Assembly: GCF_010993965.1 (NCBI RefSeq)
Contig: NZ_WIXM01000006.1
Span: 4,529 to 68,528 of the forward strand
Direction: 5' to 3'
Source of the DNA: Gracilibacillus sp. YIM 98692
Lineage (GTDB): Bacteria > Bacillota > Bacilli > Bacillales > Amphibacillaceae
Length of the DNA: 64,000 nucleotides
Numbering within the stretch: the stretch's first letter is position 1; each line of letters starts with the position of its first letter. The notes below the pieces were generated by a model, which did not search any database, was not told the DNA's origin, and saw only the letters and a list, made by a program, of their open reading frames with translations. Shown here piece after piece: positions 37,101 to 45,152 of this stretch. A program made the translations under genes and the position numbers.

Positions 37101-37215
37101 CCCCTGTTGGACCAGTTATTAGAAAGATAGGTTCATTACCTAATTGATTAAAATCAATGACCTGTTTTTTTCGATATGGACCAAAAGCTTCGAGTTCCAT
37201 TTGGATGGCGCGCAT
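34105..37215 (-). CDS. sbcC: Exonuclease subunit SbcC
   Basis: The 1,036-residue SMC-like ATPase works with SbcD to cleave hairpins and protein-blocked DNA ends. The N-terminal Walker A (ITGPTGAGKTTIFDAI) and the C-terminal ABC signature (KTLSGGEGFKAALSLALG) and Walker B (LDTLFIDEGFGTLD) flank long coiled coils. The zinc hook DGTPCPVCGSTEHP lies midway near residue 525. Length is normal. Its ATG follows the sbcD TAA directly, so the two are translationally coupled. Confidence 0.96.
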   Translation of the reverse strand: MRAIQMELEAFGPYRKKQVIDFNQLGNEPIFLITGPTGAGKTTIFDAICYSLYGKASGTDRDQDVFRSHFASADEITTVTFIFMLHEKLYKITRSPKQWKRKARGQGYTEEPASASLYIKNSEGDWQLIQSKIKEVNENIHALIGLDYEQFRKMMMIPQGEFRKLISENSREREDVLQKIFRTYFYQDLTEKMKSDSKSLQESMEQIRWKIEQEIEKVLDGNDDDIKQQDPIDTEGIEKKVEELEREKATVDAKLIKLESQLKDIYEQYYKGKQLLDWFEEYEQRKIDNEKLLEQSKDIENKKSMIQLAYQADKIYPIEKQMLDREKEWKDQEAVALNLKSTFTQQKEKFTTIEIEYLNEKDKEQEREQLRKIVEQQRDTLQKLQEYHELKRQLDKMTEAIEKQESTITQIDNEIVSLEKKKEENFKQKELIYQKQQHLQELHYQIEKKIQDQKVLQEVSKEYQQLMIYRKDYKQLYNVSQKLKQKVLEQSEELQQVEEKRKTQLAKELAHQLTDGTPCPVCGSTEHPNKVQLLSDIVTEQTVEKERSNKLEMEEEFKNLEFQLLQVKEKGEAKAELVEHLRHSISSYDKNMPLDQIAKYNHEINLHLTELQSNYNQKQKELNELTVKVEETDKLLQQLENKKLNFKEMKKQYEKKLKDSQQYQIKLSALQETLPNYNISVDKFQQQVIKQEKHYQQMIQRWTEIQKQYEYQYNEMNNSYTRYEQADHFSEQLSKRYHHQKDHLFESLKKHHFSSLDDYHNALKSNEEQEQMEIEIKSYDQQLQFVRQRIIELKEKVEGVSKPNLTSIEQQIETLEHDKTNTTKRIQAIYSDIKQIKNALQSIKALDRELQDLNEKYYHIGELAALARGDNAARLSFERFVLSTFLDEILLQANLRFDKMTDHRYQLVRSEEIAKRGAQSGLDLEVLDHYTGKKRSVKTLSGGEGFKAALSLALGMADIIQAHAGGIQLDTLFIDEGFGTLDEISLEQAIQCLKELQQDHRVIGVISHVQQLKEEIKAKLIIQTSHEGSTASFSIE

Positions 37216-38370
37216 TTATAGCTCCCTCTCTTTCTTTATTAATGATTGAATACATTCTTTTACATATTCTGACCTTTGCTCAGGTATATGTTCCCCCTTC
37301 ATTTCACGATAGAAGGCCTCAAATAATTGCTCATGGGTCATCTCCTGCTTTTGGCGAATCTGGTTTAACTCTTTTAAGGACTCGTGTACTCGATATTGTT
37401 TGCGATTCAGTCGTAATATATTTGGAAATAATTTTCTTAATTTAGATACAGGATCCATGAGTTGTCCATCATCTAGCAACTCTACTTGTAAATAGTCATC
37501 TGTACGTTCTATTACTTTTTCCTCAATAATATCTTGAAAATACCCCTCTACAACTTTCATATCTCTTTTAGGTATTAGATTTCTTTGATTAACATTACAT
37601 AATCCTTTTTCATCCATATCGATGATGGTAATAGATTTTCTATGATTCGCCTCTGAAAAAGAGTATTTTAAAATCGATCCGCTATAACGTAGGGTTTCTT
37701 TGGCAATTTTTTGCGGACGATGTAAGTGTCCTAATGCTACGTAATCAAAATATGTAAATAATGAGGAATCAATATATGGGGTTCCTCCAACCATGGTTAA
37801 ACGTTCTTCAGATTCTGATTCCATACCACCAGCAATAAATGCATGCGCAATTAAAATATGCCGTGTTTCCTTATCCATTTGTACTGAGATCTCATCTATG
37901 ACTTTCTGCATAGCTTGTTGATGGCTTTCTATTTTTTCATCCGGGAAGGAAGCCTGTACATCCGAGGGCTCTAAATAAGGCACTAGATGAAAATAAATAT
38001 CACCATATTCATCACGCATTTTAATTGGGGAAAAGGCTTGTTTGATCGAGGTTGCTAAATAAAATTGTTGAGAGCGAAACAATGATGTACCAAAACTTAA
38101 ACGATCAGGACTATCATGGTTTCCTGAAATAGCGAGGACTGGTATTTGCATGTCCATGCATACAGTTGTTATCGTACGGTTCAATAGCTCTACCGCTTCT
38201 TTCGGTGGTATAGCTCTGTCATATAAATCTCCTGCAATAATAACAACATCCGGGGATTCTTCCATTATTATGTTAATAAGTTGCTGTAGGATAAAGTCTT
38301 GATCATCTGTCATATGAAGACCATGCACTAGTTTACCTAAATGCCAGTCAGCAGTATGTAGTATTTTCAT
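37216..38370 (-). CDS. sbcD: Exonuclease subunit SbcD
   Basis: The start is ATG 38370, with GGAAGGGTGAAAGG upstream; 23 extra codons in the open frame are not coding. The 384-residue Mre11-like nuclease shows the phosphoesterase motifs HTADWHLGKLV, IAGDLYDRAIPP, ISGNHDSPDRL, LIAHAFIAGG and VALGHLHRPQ, which bind the two metals. It is the first gene of the sbcDC operon. Confidence 0.96.
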   Translation of the reverse strand: MKILHTADWHLGKLVHGLHMTDDQDFILQQLINIIMEESPDVVIIAGDLYDRAIPPKEAVELLNRTITTVCMDMQIPVLAISGNHDSPDRLSFGTSLFRSQQFYLATSIKQAFSPIKMRDEYGDIYFHLVPYLEPSDVQASFPDEKIESHQQAMQKVIDEISVQMDKETRHILIAHAFIAGGMESESEERLTMVGGTPYIDSSLFTYFDYVALGHLHRPQKIAKETLRYSGSILKYSFSEANHRKSITIIDMDEKGLCNVNQRNLIPKRDMKVVEGYFQDIIEEKVIERTDDYLQVELLDDGQLMDPVSKLRKLFPNILRLNRKQYRVHESLKELNQIRQKQEMTHEQLFEAFYREMKGEHIPEQRSEYVKECIQSLIKKEREL

Positions 38371-38552
38371 CCTTTCACCCTTCCATTTCCAATATTTTTC
38401 TTTTATTATACACGAACATACAATCGGTGTCCACCACAAAACAGAACATACGTTTCGGTGTAATGGTATGATGAATGATCACAATAGTCTTTACTAACAT
38501 TACTTCCATGTTTCAATGTATCCACTGCCATTCTCTATATCATGTTCATGTA

Positions 38553-38583
38553 GAAAGCCATGAGGTTTTAGACTCATGGCTTT
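38553..38583 (-). terminator. Terminator overlapping the yozE stop codon
   Basis: AAAGCCATGAG pairs perfectly with CTCATGGCTTT around a 9-base loop. The stop codon of the YozE gene lies inside the stem. Confidence 0.8.
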
Positions 38584-38795
38584 ACTTCTTCAATATATTG
38601 ATCCCACATTTCATCAAAGGTTGATATTGCTTGAGGAAACGGGACATTCCATTCTAAATAATCACTTATTTCATCATAATTTGTTGCATGTTTAGGGAAG
38701 CTATGATCTTTAAACATCCATTCAGCTAATTGACGCGAATCATCATGTTCTTTATTTCCTCTAAACCGCATCATGAAGTGATAAAAAGTTTGCAC
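38574..38795 (-). CDS. yozE: YozE family protein (UPF0346)
   Basis: The 73-residue helical protein (MQTFYHFMMRFRGNKEHDDS, RQLAEWMFKDHSFPKHATNY, DEISDYLEWNVPF) matches YozE/UPF0346, a SAM-like fold of unknown function conserved in Bacillales. It follows tatC by 24 bp on the same strand. Confidence 0.9.
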   Translation of the reverse strand: MQTFYHFMMRFRGNKEHDDSRQLAEWMFKDHSFPKHATNYDEISDYLEWNVPFPQAISTFDEMWDQYIEEVKP

Positions 38796-38819
38796 AACCT
38801 GTAACTCCTTTATCTTTTC

Positions 38820-39575
38820 TTAATCATTCATAAATGTACGACGTTTTTCTTCCTTCTTTTTAAATACAACATTTGATAATAGAATACTAATTTCATAAAG
38901 AATAATTAATGGAATAGCTACAACTATTTGTAAAATGAAATCAGGTGGTGAAATCATTGTACCAATAATAATTAGTATAAAATAAGCATATTTTCTTGTT
39001 TTATGCAAAAAGTGTGGTGTTACGATACCTATACTTGTAAGAAACATTGTAATGACAGGTATCTCAAAAAATATAGCAAAAGGTAACGTGACACGAAATA
39101 TAAAACGGAAATAATTCTCTACGGTAAACATTGTATCGAACATACCATCATTTAATGATAAAACGAAAGGCAAAATAAGCTTAATAAAAATAAAATAACC
39201 AAATAACAGACCTGTCAAAAATAAAATAAAAATGACTGGTATATAAGCTAATGAAATACGCTGTTCTCGTTTAGTCAGAGCTGGTCTTACAAATAGCCAT
39301 AACTGTAAACATAAAAATGGTAATGTGCCAGCAAATGCAACCGTAAAGGCAATGGTAAAGATGACCCATATTATCTCTTCGGGAGATATCAAATTTAATG
39401 TTATATCAATATCATTTAGAAAGAAATTACGTATTTCCTCTACGAAATAAATACCTAATGCAAAAAACAATACGAAAACAAGTGCAGTCCATAACAAACG
39501 TTTTCGGAGCTCAGCAAAATGATCGAGATATCCCATCTCTTTATCGTTTGGTAATGATTTATCTTGCGTCATCAA
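38820..39575 (-). CDS. tatC: Sec-independent translocase TatC
   Basis: The 251-residue, six-span membrane protein is the substrate receptor of twin-arginine export. It has the conserved N-terminal motif YLDHFAELRKRLLWTALVFV, and FEIPVITMFLTSIG near the fifth helix. It follows two tatA genes, and a strong hairpin separates it from them. Confidence 0.95.
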   Translation of the reverse strand: MMTQDKSLPNDKEMGYLDHFAELRKRLLWTALVFVLFFALGIYFVEEIRNFFLNDIDITLNLISPEEIIWVIFTIAFTVAFAGTLPFLCLQLWLFVRPALTKREQRISLAYIPVIFILFLTGLLFGYFIFIKLILPFVLSLNDGMFDTMFTVENYFRFIFRVTLPFAIFFEIPVITMFLTSIGIVTPHFLHKTRKYAYFILIIIGTMISPPDFILQIVVAIPLIILYEISILLSNVVFKKKEEKRRTFMND

Positions 39576-39621
39576 TCCTTAACTTCCCTTCATCCACAAA
39601 CATCACTGTAACATAAAAGAG

Positions 39622-39660
39622 AAAGAAGATGTAAAAGGTTCCATCTTTTACACCTTCTTT
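39622..39660 (-). terminator. Hairpin between tatA and tatC
   Basis: AAAGAAG-TGTAAAAG pairs with CTTTTACA-CTTCTTT with one mismatch and a 7-base loop. On the minus strand it overlaps the tatA stop and is followed by TCTCTTTTATG. It looks like a partial terminator inside the operon. Confidence 0.7.
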
Positions 39661-39859
39661 ATTTTTCTGAACGATCTGTATGTTTAGATTGATCTTCTTT
39701 CATAATATCATTTGTGGCTTTTTTAAATTCACGTAATGAGCTACCCACCGCTTTTCCAATTTCAGGTAATTTGGATGGTCCAAAAATAACCAAAGCAATG
39801 ATAAGAATAAGTATTAATCCTGGAAAACCTATATTAGATAGCATAGTTAAATTTTTCAC
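39659..39859 (-). CDS. tatA: Twin-arginine translocase TatA, copy 1
   Basis: The 66-residue pore protein has a short membrane helix ([20 protein letters not shown]), the FGP hinge, and an amphipathic helix with [16 protein letters not shown]. Its gene follows a close homologue by 24 bp. Confidence 0.93.
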   Translation of the reverse strand: MKNLTMLSNIGFPGLILILIIALVIFGPSKLPEIGKAVGSSLREFKKATNDIMKEDQSKHTDRSEK

Positions 39860-39883
39860 CTCTATCCATTAACCAATTTGGTA

Positions 39884-40054
39884 TTACTCTTTCTTTTGTT
39901 CATTTTCATCCGTTATGTCTTGAGCAGATTTTTTAAATTCACGCAATGTTTCTCCGGTAGCCTTCCCGATTTCAGGTAATTTTTTTGGCCCAAAAATAAC
40001 GAGCGCAATAATTAATATCAAAATTAATCCTGGAATTCCGATAGATGATAACAT
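39884..40054 (-). CDS. tatA: Twin-arginine translocase TatA, copy 2
   Basis: The 56-residue product ([40 protein letters not shown], then [16 protein letters not shown]) is a second TatA. CAAGGGTGGG lies upstream of the ATG. It is about 75% identical to copy 1 across the helix and hinge, so the pair arose by tandem duplication, perhaps giving distinct substrate or dosage roles. Confidence 0.93.
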   Translation of the reverse strand: MLSSIGIPGLILILIIALVIFGPKKLPEIGKATGETLREFKKSAQDITDENEQKKE

Positions 40055-40139
40055 CAATTTCCCACCCTTGTTCTAAACATTCTGTTACAAACTATCTTAT
40101 CATGTTTTTTTTGGCTTGTCTTCCTATACTATTTAATAA

Positions 40140-40631
40140 TTATTTATTTCGATCATACTGAATATAATAGTAGTCATACTTATTTTTTTCATCTTTTGGT
40201 CCTTTAGTCTTTTTCGATATTTGCCATTGTGCTTCATCAAAATTTGGGAAGAAAGTATCTCCATCAAAACTCTCGTCTATATAAGTCATATATATCCTAT
40301 CCGCTATATGCAAGGTTTGTTTAAAGATTTCTTCGCCACCTATTACGAAAATTTCCTCTTCAGAAGATTCCTTTTCTAATTGTTTGATGTCTTCAATTTC
40401 ATCGATAACAGTACAACCATCTGCTGTAAATGATTTGTTTTTTGTAAGCACAACATTCTTTCGATTAGGTAAAGGGCCGTTCATAGAATCAAAAGTCTTT
40501 CTCCCCATCACAATTGTCTTAGATGTCGTTAGTTGTTTAAAAAACTTTAAGTCATCTGGCAAGTACCATGGCAATGTATTGTTCTTTCCGATTACTCGGT
40601 TTTTCCCCATTGCAAATAATAAAGATATCAT
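40140..40631 (-). CDS. folA: Dihydrofolate reductase
   Basis: The 163-residue enzyme reduces dihydrofolate to tetrahydrofolate with NADPH. Visible: MISLLFAMGKNRVIGKNNTL, PWYLPDDLKFFK with the acidic active-site residue, TIVMGRKTFDSM and IFVIGGEEIFKQTL. It lies 17 bp after thyA on the same strand, the usual thyA-folA pair, which recycles the dihydrofolate made by thymidylate synthase. Confidence 0.97.
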   Translation of the reverse strand: MISLLFAMGKNRVIGKNNTLPWYLPDDLKFFKQLTTSKTIVMGRKTFDSMNGPLPNRKNVVLTKNKSFTADGCTVIDEIEDIKQLEKESSEEEIFVIGGEEIFKQTLHIADRIYMTYIDESFDGDTFFPNFDEAQWQISKKTKGPKDEKNKYDYYYIQYDRNK

Positions 40632-40648
40632 TATTATATTCTCCTTCC

Positions 40649-41614
40649 TTATACCGCAACAGGTGCTTTAATAGCTGGATGCGGATCATAGTTGTTTAAC
40701 TCAATATCTTGTACATCCATGTCAAAGATAGAATCTTTTTGCTCATTAATTTTTAATGTTGGCTGCTGACGAATCTCTCGTTTTAGTTGTTTTTTCACTT
40801 GTTCAACATGATTTAAATAAATATGAGCATCTCCTAATGTATGTATAAATTCACCTGGTTCTAGATTACATTCATGAGCTATGAGGTGTGTTAGCAATGC
40901 GTAACCAGCAATATTAAATGGGACACCTAAAAATATATCCCCGCTGCGTTGATATAATTGACAGCTTAGCTTTCCATTAGCAACATAAAATTGAAACATC
41001 GTATGACATGGAGGAAGCGCCATGTTAGTTGGAACATCTTCTGGATTCCATGCTGTTACAATATGCCTTCTAGAATAAGGATTCTTTTTAATCGACTCAA
41101 TTACGTTTTTTAATTGATCTATAGTGTCTCCTTTTGATGTTTTCCAGTCCCGCCATTGCGCGCCATATACGAATCCTAAATCACCAAATTTTTCAGCAAA
41201 TTTATCATCTTTTAAGATTCGGTCCTTGAACAATGACATTTGGTGTTCATATTCTAACTTAAATACTTCATCTTGATTTGCGCGATGACCAAAATTCGTC
41301 ATATCAGGACCATCGTATTCAGCGCTTTCTACCCAATTTTTAAAAGCCCACTCATTCCAAATATTATTATTATGCTCTAACAAGTAACGAATATTGGTAT
41401 CTCCTTTTATAAACCATAATAATTCACTGACAATTAGCCGAAAAGGAACATATTTCGTTGTAAGCAGCGGAAAACCTTCCTCTAGGCTAAAGCGCATTTG
41501 ATGACCGAATAGAGATACTGTTCCAGTATTAGTTCGATCATCTTTCATTACCCCTTCTGAAAGAGCCTTTTGGCACAAATCTAAATAGGCTTGTTCACTT
41601 GTATTCAAATTCAT
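40649..41614 (-). CDS. thyA: Thymidylate synthase
   Basis: The 321-residue enzyme methylates dUMP. Catalytic C203 is in [13 protein letters not shown]; other blocks are [35 protein letters not shown] and [12 protein letters not shown]. The length matches the longer ThyA class with an insertion after residue 85 ([20 protein letters not shown]). AAGGGGAAG lies before the ATG. It is divergent from the wall hydrolase gene. Confidence 0.97.
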   Translation of the reverse strand: MNLNTSEQAYLDLCQKALSEGVMKDDRTNTGTVSLFGHQMRFSLEEGFPLLTTKYVPFRLIVSELLWFIKGDTNIRYLLEHNNNIWNEWAFKNWVESAEYDGPDMTNFGHRANQDEVFKLEYEHQMSLFKDRILKDDKFAEKFGDLGFVYGAQWRDWKTSKGDTIDQLKNVIESIKKNPYSRRHIVTAWNPEDVPTNMALPPCHTMFQFYVANGKLSCQLYQRSGDIFLGVPFNIAGYALLTHLIAHECNLEPGEFIHTLGDAHIYLNHVEQVKKQLKREIRQQPTLKINEQKDSIFDMDVQDIELNNYDPHPAIKAPVAV

Positions 41615-41728
41615 CTTCCCCTTTTAACATTACTAATATTACAAAATCGTAACAAAACATTCAATTCCTCATATTTCATTTATTCTAACATAAATTTTTG
41701 TAAAGCAATAACCTATAGGGGTGATTTT

Positions 41729-42763
41729 ATGTTTTTACAAGATAATTTGTCACAGGTAGTAAAACACTCCGTTGTCTATACTTTTGCTTTTAGCCAACCA
41801 TTTTCCTTTTATGTGGATGCATATCCCATTATGCAAAATGAAATATTAGAACAATCTTCTGTTTTAAAATATGGCATGCAGCATGAATCCATAAGAGTAT
41901 TACAACATAAGCTTCACAAATTATCCTACTATGATTCATCATTAAACGGTGATTTCGATGTATTAACAGAGTACGCTTTAAAGAAATTTCAAGAAGAACA
42001 TGAATTGGAGCAGCACGGTCAAGCAGATAAAGCCACTATAGAACGTATTTTAGATAAAGAAAAAGAAAGCTACTTAGATTATTTAAATGACCACCCATTA
42101 GATTTTACTGTTGGAGATAATGGCGAAGAAGTTGTAGAACTGCAAGAGGCTTTATTCTACCTAGGCTACTATACAGATAGTTTAGATGGAATATTTGGAC
42201 CACGTACAGAAGGAGCATTACGTGCTTATAAACAAGATAGAGGATTAGAATCCAAACATATAGAAAAAGAACCAGTTACATTAAGTGCAACTACAACTCA
42301 AGCAGTTTCTACAACTAGTGAAAGGTCAAACATGATAAAATCACAGGCACCGGAAAATAATCAATCGCAAAAAAGTACACAGATTGAACATATCTCTTCT
42401 AATAGACAATCTCTTATTGGAAAAGCTAAATTCTACATCGGTGTACCCTATCAATGGGGAGGTGCTACACCTAGTGGATTTGACTGTAGTGGATACCTGC
42501 AATTTGTCTTTCAAGAACTTAATATTTCATTGCCACGAACAGTAAGTGATATTTGGAATGCTACTATACCTATAAATAGCCCATCTATCGGTGATTTAGT
42601 CTTTTTTGAAACTTATAAGCCAGGTCCTTCACATGCAGGAATTTACTTAGGCAATGGTCAATTTATTCATGCTGGGCTGTCAAATGGAGTGGAAATCAGT
42701 CAGTTAAGCCAGGATTATTGGTCTAAAAGATATATAGGTGCAAAAAGAGTTAACCTACATTAA
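41729..42763 (+). CDS. Cell-wall hydrolase: two PG-binding domains and NlpC/P60
   Basis: The start is ATG 41729 with AGGGGTG 7 bases upstream; the upstream codons are not coding. The 344-residue product begins with a short, poor hydrophobic segment (SVVYTFAFSQPFSFYVDAYP) that may act as a signal. Two peptidoglycan-binding_1 domains follow (MQHESIRVLQHKLHKLSYYD, DNGEEVVELQEALFYLGYYT), then a Ser/Thr/Gln linker. The catalytic C-terminus is NlpC/P60: Cys in GFDCSGYLQFVF, His in PSHAGIYLGNG and FIHAG. It probably cleaves the D-Glu to diamino-acid bond of stem peptides. Its 3' end overlaps the convergent DUF72 gene by 9 bp. Confidence 0.9.
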   Translation: MFLQDNLSQVVKHSVVYTFAFSQPFSFYVDAYPIMQNEILEQSSVLKYGMQHESIRVLQHKLHKLSYYDSSLNGDFDVLTEYALKKFQEEHELEQHGQADKATIERILDKEKESYLDYLNDHPLDFTVGDNGEEVVELQEALFYLGYYTDSLDGIFGPRTEGALRAYKQDRGLESKHIEKEPVTLSATTTQAVSTTSERSNMIKSQAPENNQSQKSTQIEHISSNRQSLIGKAKFYIGVPYQWGGATPSGFDCSGYLQFVFQELNISLPRTVSDIWNATIPINSPSIGDLVFFETYKPGPSHAGIYLGNGQFIHAGLSNGVEISQLSQDYWSKRYIGAKRVNLH

Positions 42764-43606
42764 ATCAAAAAAGTCCATTTGTTTCGGATGTAAATGCTTG
42801 TACTCGATATTTAACATTTGTTGAAGTTGCTTTGCATTATCACTCGCATCACCACCAGAATTGTTGTTAAAAAGAATGGTAATTTGATTCACTTGCTTTT
42901 GAAGTTCTCGAATTCGCTCTACCCATTCCTGTAATTCTATTTCGTTATATCGATATAGAAACCGAACTTCCCTCCAATTTTCTTGTCCATGATTATTCCA
43001 GCCATGAACGTTTCTACCGTGCATCCGAATTAAAGATTGGTAGGATGAAGCTTCCAATACAACAGGAATTGATCCTTCTCCAGCTTGCGGCTCATCACAT
43101 ATGGTATGAATCCACCCCTCTTGTTCTAAAAAAGAGATGGTGTCTGCTGTATGCTCTCCATACCATGTGCGATTTCGAAATTCAACCGAGACAGGTATAT
43201 CTTCCATCCATTTTTTTAACTTTTTCAATTTGTTAATATTTTTAGATGTTAGATGGAACCATGGCGGAAATTGGAACAGTACAGAATGCAGCTTATTTGC
43301 ATCTACCACTGGTTTTATAGATTTTTTAAAATTATTTACAATGTCCTTGGCTTCTAAATTTGTTAATAGCTTACGATCATGTCCTGTTAATGATTGATAT
43401 GCTTTTATAACAAAAGAGAAATGTTCAGGAGTCTGTTCTACCCATTTTTGATAATTCTTTATCGGCTGTATCGCATAAAAAGAACTGTCGATTTCAACTA
43501 CTGGGAAATGCGAGCTATAAGTCCATAGTTTATGTTTAGAACGATTATTGTCATTATACAACGTATGGTGATCTCCCCACCCAGTTAGTCCAATAAGAAT
43601 GGTCAT
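42755..43606 (-). CDS. DUF72 family protein (YecE-like)
   Basis: The 283-residue TIM-barrel-like protein has the family marks IGLTGWGDH, FPVVEIDSSFYAI, FSFVIKAYQSLTGH, FQFPPWFH, VSVEFRNRTWY, RMHGRNVHGW and ILFNNNSGGDASDNAKQL. DUF72/YecE proteins are widespread, of unknown biochemical role, sometimes linked to Fe-S assembly loci. AAGGAGA lies just before the ATG. Confidence 0.9.
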   Translation of the reverse strand: MTILIGLTGWGDHHTLYNDNNRSKHKLWTYSSHFPVVEIDSSFYAIQPIKNYQKWVEQTPEHFSFVIKAYQSLTGHDRKLLTNLEAKDIVNNFKKSIKPVVDANKLHSVLFQFPPWFHLTSKNINKLKKLKKWMEDIPVSVEFRNRTWYGEHTADTISFLEQEGWIHTICDEPQAGEGSIPVVLEASSYQSLIRMHGRNVHGWNNHGQENWREVRFLYRYNEIELQEWVERIRELQKQVNQITILFNNNSGGDASDNAKQLQQMLNIEYKHLHPKQMDFFDLM

Positions 43607-43748
43607 ACATTTTTCTCCTTAGCGGAAAGTTTAAATTTACTAAGATGTCAATATGTTTATAAAATAGCATTAATGAATATTATTGAAAAGAATAAAACGA
43701 TTGTTCACCGTGATAAATTTTTTGTAATCGCTTTTTAACATGATATTC

Positions 43749-43777
43749 TTGACGTTTATGGAAAAATAAGCTATAGT
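43749..43777 (+). promoter_or_regulatory. Sigma-A promoter upstream of the cold-shock gene
   Basis: TTGACG (43749-43754) and TATAGT (43772-43777) are separated by 17 bp. A transcript starting near 43784 would give a leader of about 160 bases before the cold-shock gene. Confidence 0.7.
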
Positions 43778-43815
43778 GAACTCAAGCAAAGAAGATGTTT
43801 GGGTTCATTGTTACA

Positions 43816-43878
43816 GGTAGCTTCTATAGAAGTAAATGGAAATGGTGATCCTATACTTCTGTAGTTGCTACCTTTTTT
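43816..43878 (+). ncRNA. Structured leader with internal terminator before the cold-shock gene
   Basis: GGTAGC and CTATAGAAGTA pair with TACTTCTGTAG and GCTACC to make a long stem. The loop holds AATGGAAATGGTGATCC, and TTTTTT follows at 43873-43878. It sits between the promoter and the csp ribosome site. The RNA could be a small terminated transcript or an attenuated leader, as often found with temperature-responsive csp genes. Function inferred. Confidence 0.55.
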
Positions 43879-43944
43879 ATTAACCGTCATCTTGTTTGTA
43901 ATTACCACGTCTTTTGCGTGAAAGGTTTTAGGAGGAAGAAAAAC

Positions 43945-44145
43945 ATGGAAAACGGTGTAGTAAAATGGTTCAATGCTGAAAAAGGTTATGGATTCATTCA
44001 ATTGGAAGAAGGAAATGATGTATTTGTACATTATTCTGCAATCCAAGTAGAAGGTTTCAAAACACTTGAAGAAGGACAAGAAGTGGAATTTGAAATTGTT
44101 GAAGGTGAAAGAGGACCACAGGCAGCTAATGTAGTAAAAAAATAA
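43945..44145 (+). CDS. cspD: Cold-shock protein (CspD/CspB type)
   Basis: The ATG at 43945 follows TAGGAGG, and the 66-residue product has the usual RNP1 motif KGYGFIQLE and RNP2 motif [10 protein letters not shown] of single-stranded RNA-binding cold-shock domains. [17 protein letters not shown] is the classic opening. It acts as an RNA chaperone in the cytosol. It has a long structured leader and its own terminator. Confidence 0.95.
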   Translation: MENGVVKWFNAEKGYGFIQLEEGNDVFVHYSAIQVEGFKTLEEGQEVEFEIVEGERGPQAANVVKK

Positions 44146-44156
44146 ATGGAACAGTC

Positions 44157-44186
44157 AGGCGGTGATCTTAAGGTCATCGCCTTTTC
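44157..44186 (+). terminator. Terminator of the cold-shock gene
   Basis: AGGCGGTGA pairs with TCATCGCCT (one G-U) and is followed by TTTTCTT. Confidence 0.8.
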
Positions 44187-44335
44187 TTGTAGGATAAATA
44201 GGAAGAGTTAAGAGATTATAACAGTAATGCGAGGTTCATTTTTCTTGGCACATCATCAAAAAGCTACTAATAACATGTACGAGTTGGTGAACATCTTTTC
44301 TCAGTTATTTAGTATATCAAGTAGGAGGGTCTTCC

Positions 44336-44725
44336 TTGATTGAAGTTTATACAGATGCAGCTAGTCAAGGCAATCCAGGTCCAAGTAGTGTTGGCATTTA
44401 TATTAAGAAGGATAAAGAAAAATTTTATCAGAAAAAATATATTGGAACCTATTCTAACCATGAAGCAGAATTTATCGCAGTTTTAGAAGCATTAAATTTT
44501 TGCAGAAGAATGTTTCCAAAGGAAATTTTATCTTTTCGATCAGATTCGAAAACCGTCGTAGAAGCGGTGGAGAAAAATTATGTAAAAAATGATGTATTCT
44601 ATCCATACTTGCAACAGATTAACGAACAGACCGAGTATTTCCCTTATGTATTTTTTAAATGGATACCAGAAAAGCAAAACAAACAAGCAGATAAATTAGC
44701 ACGTGAAGCGTTATTCGACCAATGA
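44336..44725 (+). CDS. RNase H-like protein (YpeP/YpdQ family)
   Basis: The start is TTG 44336, with TAGGAGG about 7 bases upstream. The 129-residue RNase HI fold keeps the four acidic residues: Asp in VYTDAASQGNPGPSS, Glu in HEAEFIAVLEAL, Asp in FRSDSKTVVEAV and Asp in NKQADKLAREAL. B. subtilis YpeP/YpdQ are the nearest type. It probably cleaves RNA in RNA/DNA hybrids, although some relatives are inactive. Confidence 0.88.
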   Translation: MIEVYTDAASQGNPGPSSVGIYIKKDKEKFYQKKYIGTYSNHEAEFIAVLEALNFCRRMFPKEILSFRSDSKTVVEAVEKNYVKNDVFYPYLQQINEQTEYFPYVFFKWIPEKQNKQADKLAREALFDQ

Positions 44726-44730
44726 CCTAA

Positions 44731-45009
44731 TTATAGCAAGTTGTGTTTTGCTAATATCCGTGTGGCCTCTTTCCATGACTTTATTTGATGTTTCTCAAAT
44801 AACTCTAATAAGCTGATATAAAAACTGCGATCAAAACTAAGTTGTAACTGCAAGGTTAGCAAAACGGCTAATTTCACATGTTTAACAGAGGTGTTCGTAT
44901 ATTTCTTACCAAAAAAAATAAAATGAACTTCCTCGTCTGTTAATTTAAACCCTTTTGTCCATAAATTTTCTAAAAAATATGCCAGTTCTTCATTATCAGT
45001 CACATCCAT
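44731..45009 (-). CDS. Small conserved protein, likely DUF6123
   Basis: The 92-residue product has a helical pattern (AYFLENLWTKGFKLTDEEVH, FIFFGKKYTNTSVKHVKLAV, SFYISLLELFEKHQIKSWKE) that matches my memory of the DUF6123 family found beside ypsC in Bacillus. Function unknown. It converges on the RNase H gene with only 5 bp between stops. Confidence 0.65.
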   Translation of the reverse strand: MDVTDNEELAYFLENLWTKGFKLTDEEVHFIFFGKKYTNTSVKHVKLAVLLTLQLQLSFDRSFYISLLELFEKHQIKSWKEATRILAKHNLL

Positions 45010-45127
45010 CCCTCACTCATGACCTCTGTTTTAATAAAATGATTGATCTAACGCCAGTATAGAGATTTTTTCATCATGCGTCCAGTTAATATATGGATAA
45101 TCTTTGTGATTCACATAAATATGAATA

Positions 45128-45152
45128 AAGCCAAACATAAATGTTTGGCTTA
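45128..45152 (-). terminator. Hairpin at the 3' end of rlmL
   Basis: AAGCCAAACAT pairs with ATGTTTGGCTT around AA; the stop codon of the methyltransferase lies at its edge. On the minus strand TATTCAT follows, so the T-run is weak. Confidence 0.65.
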
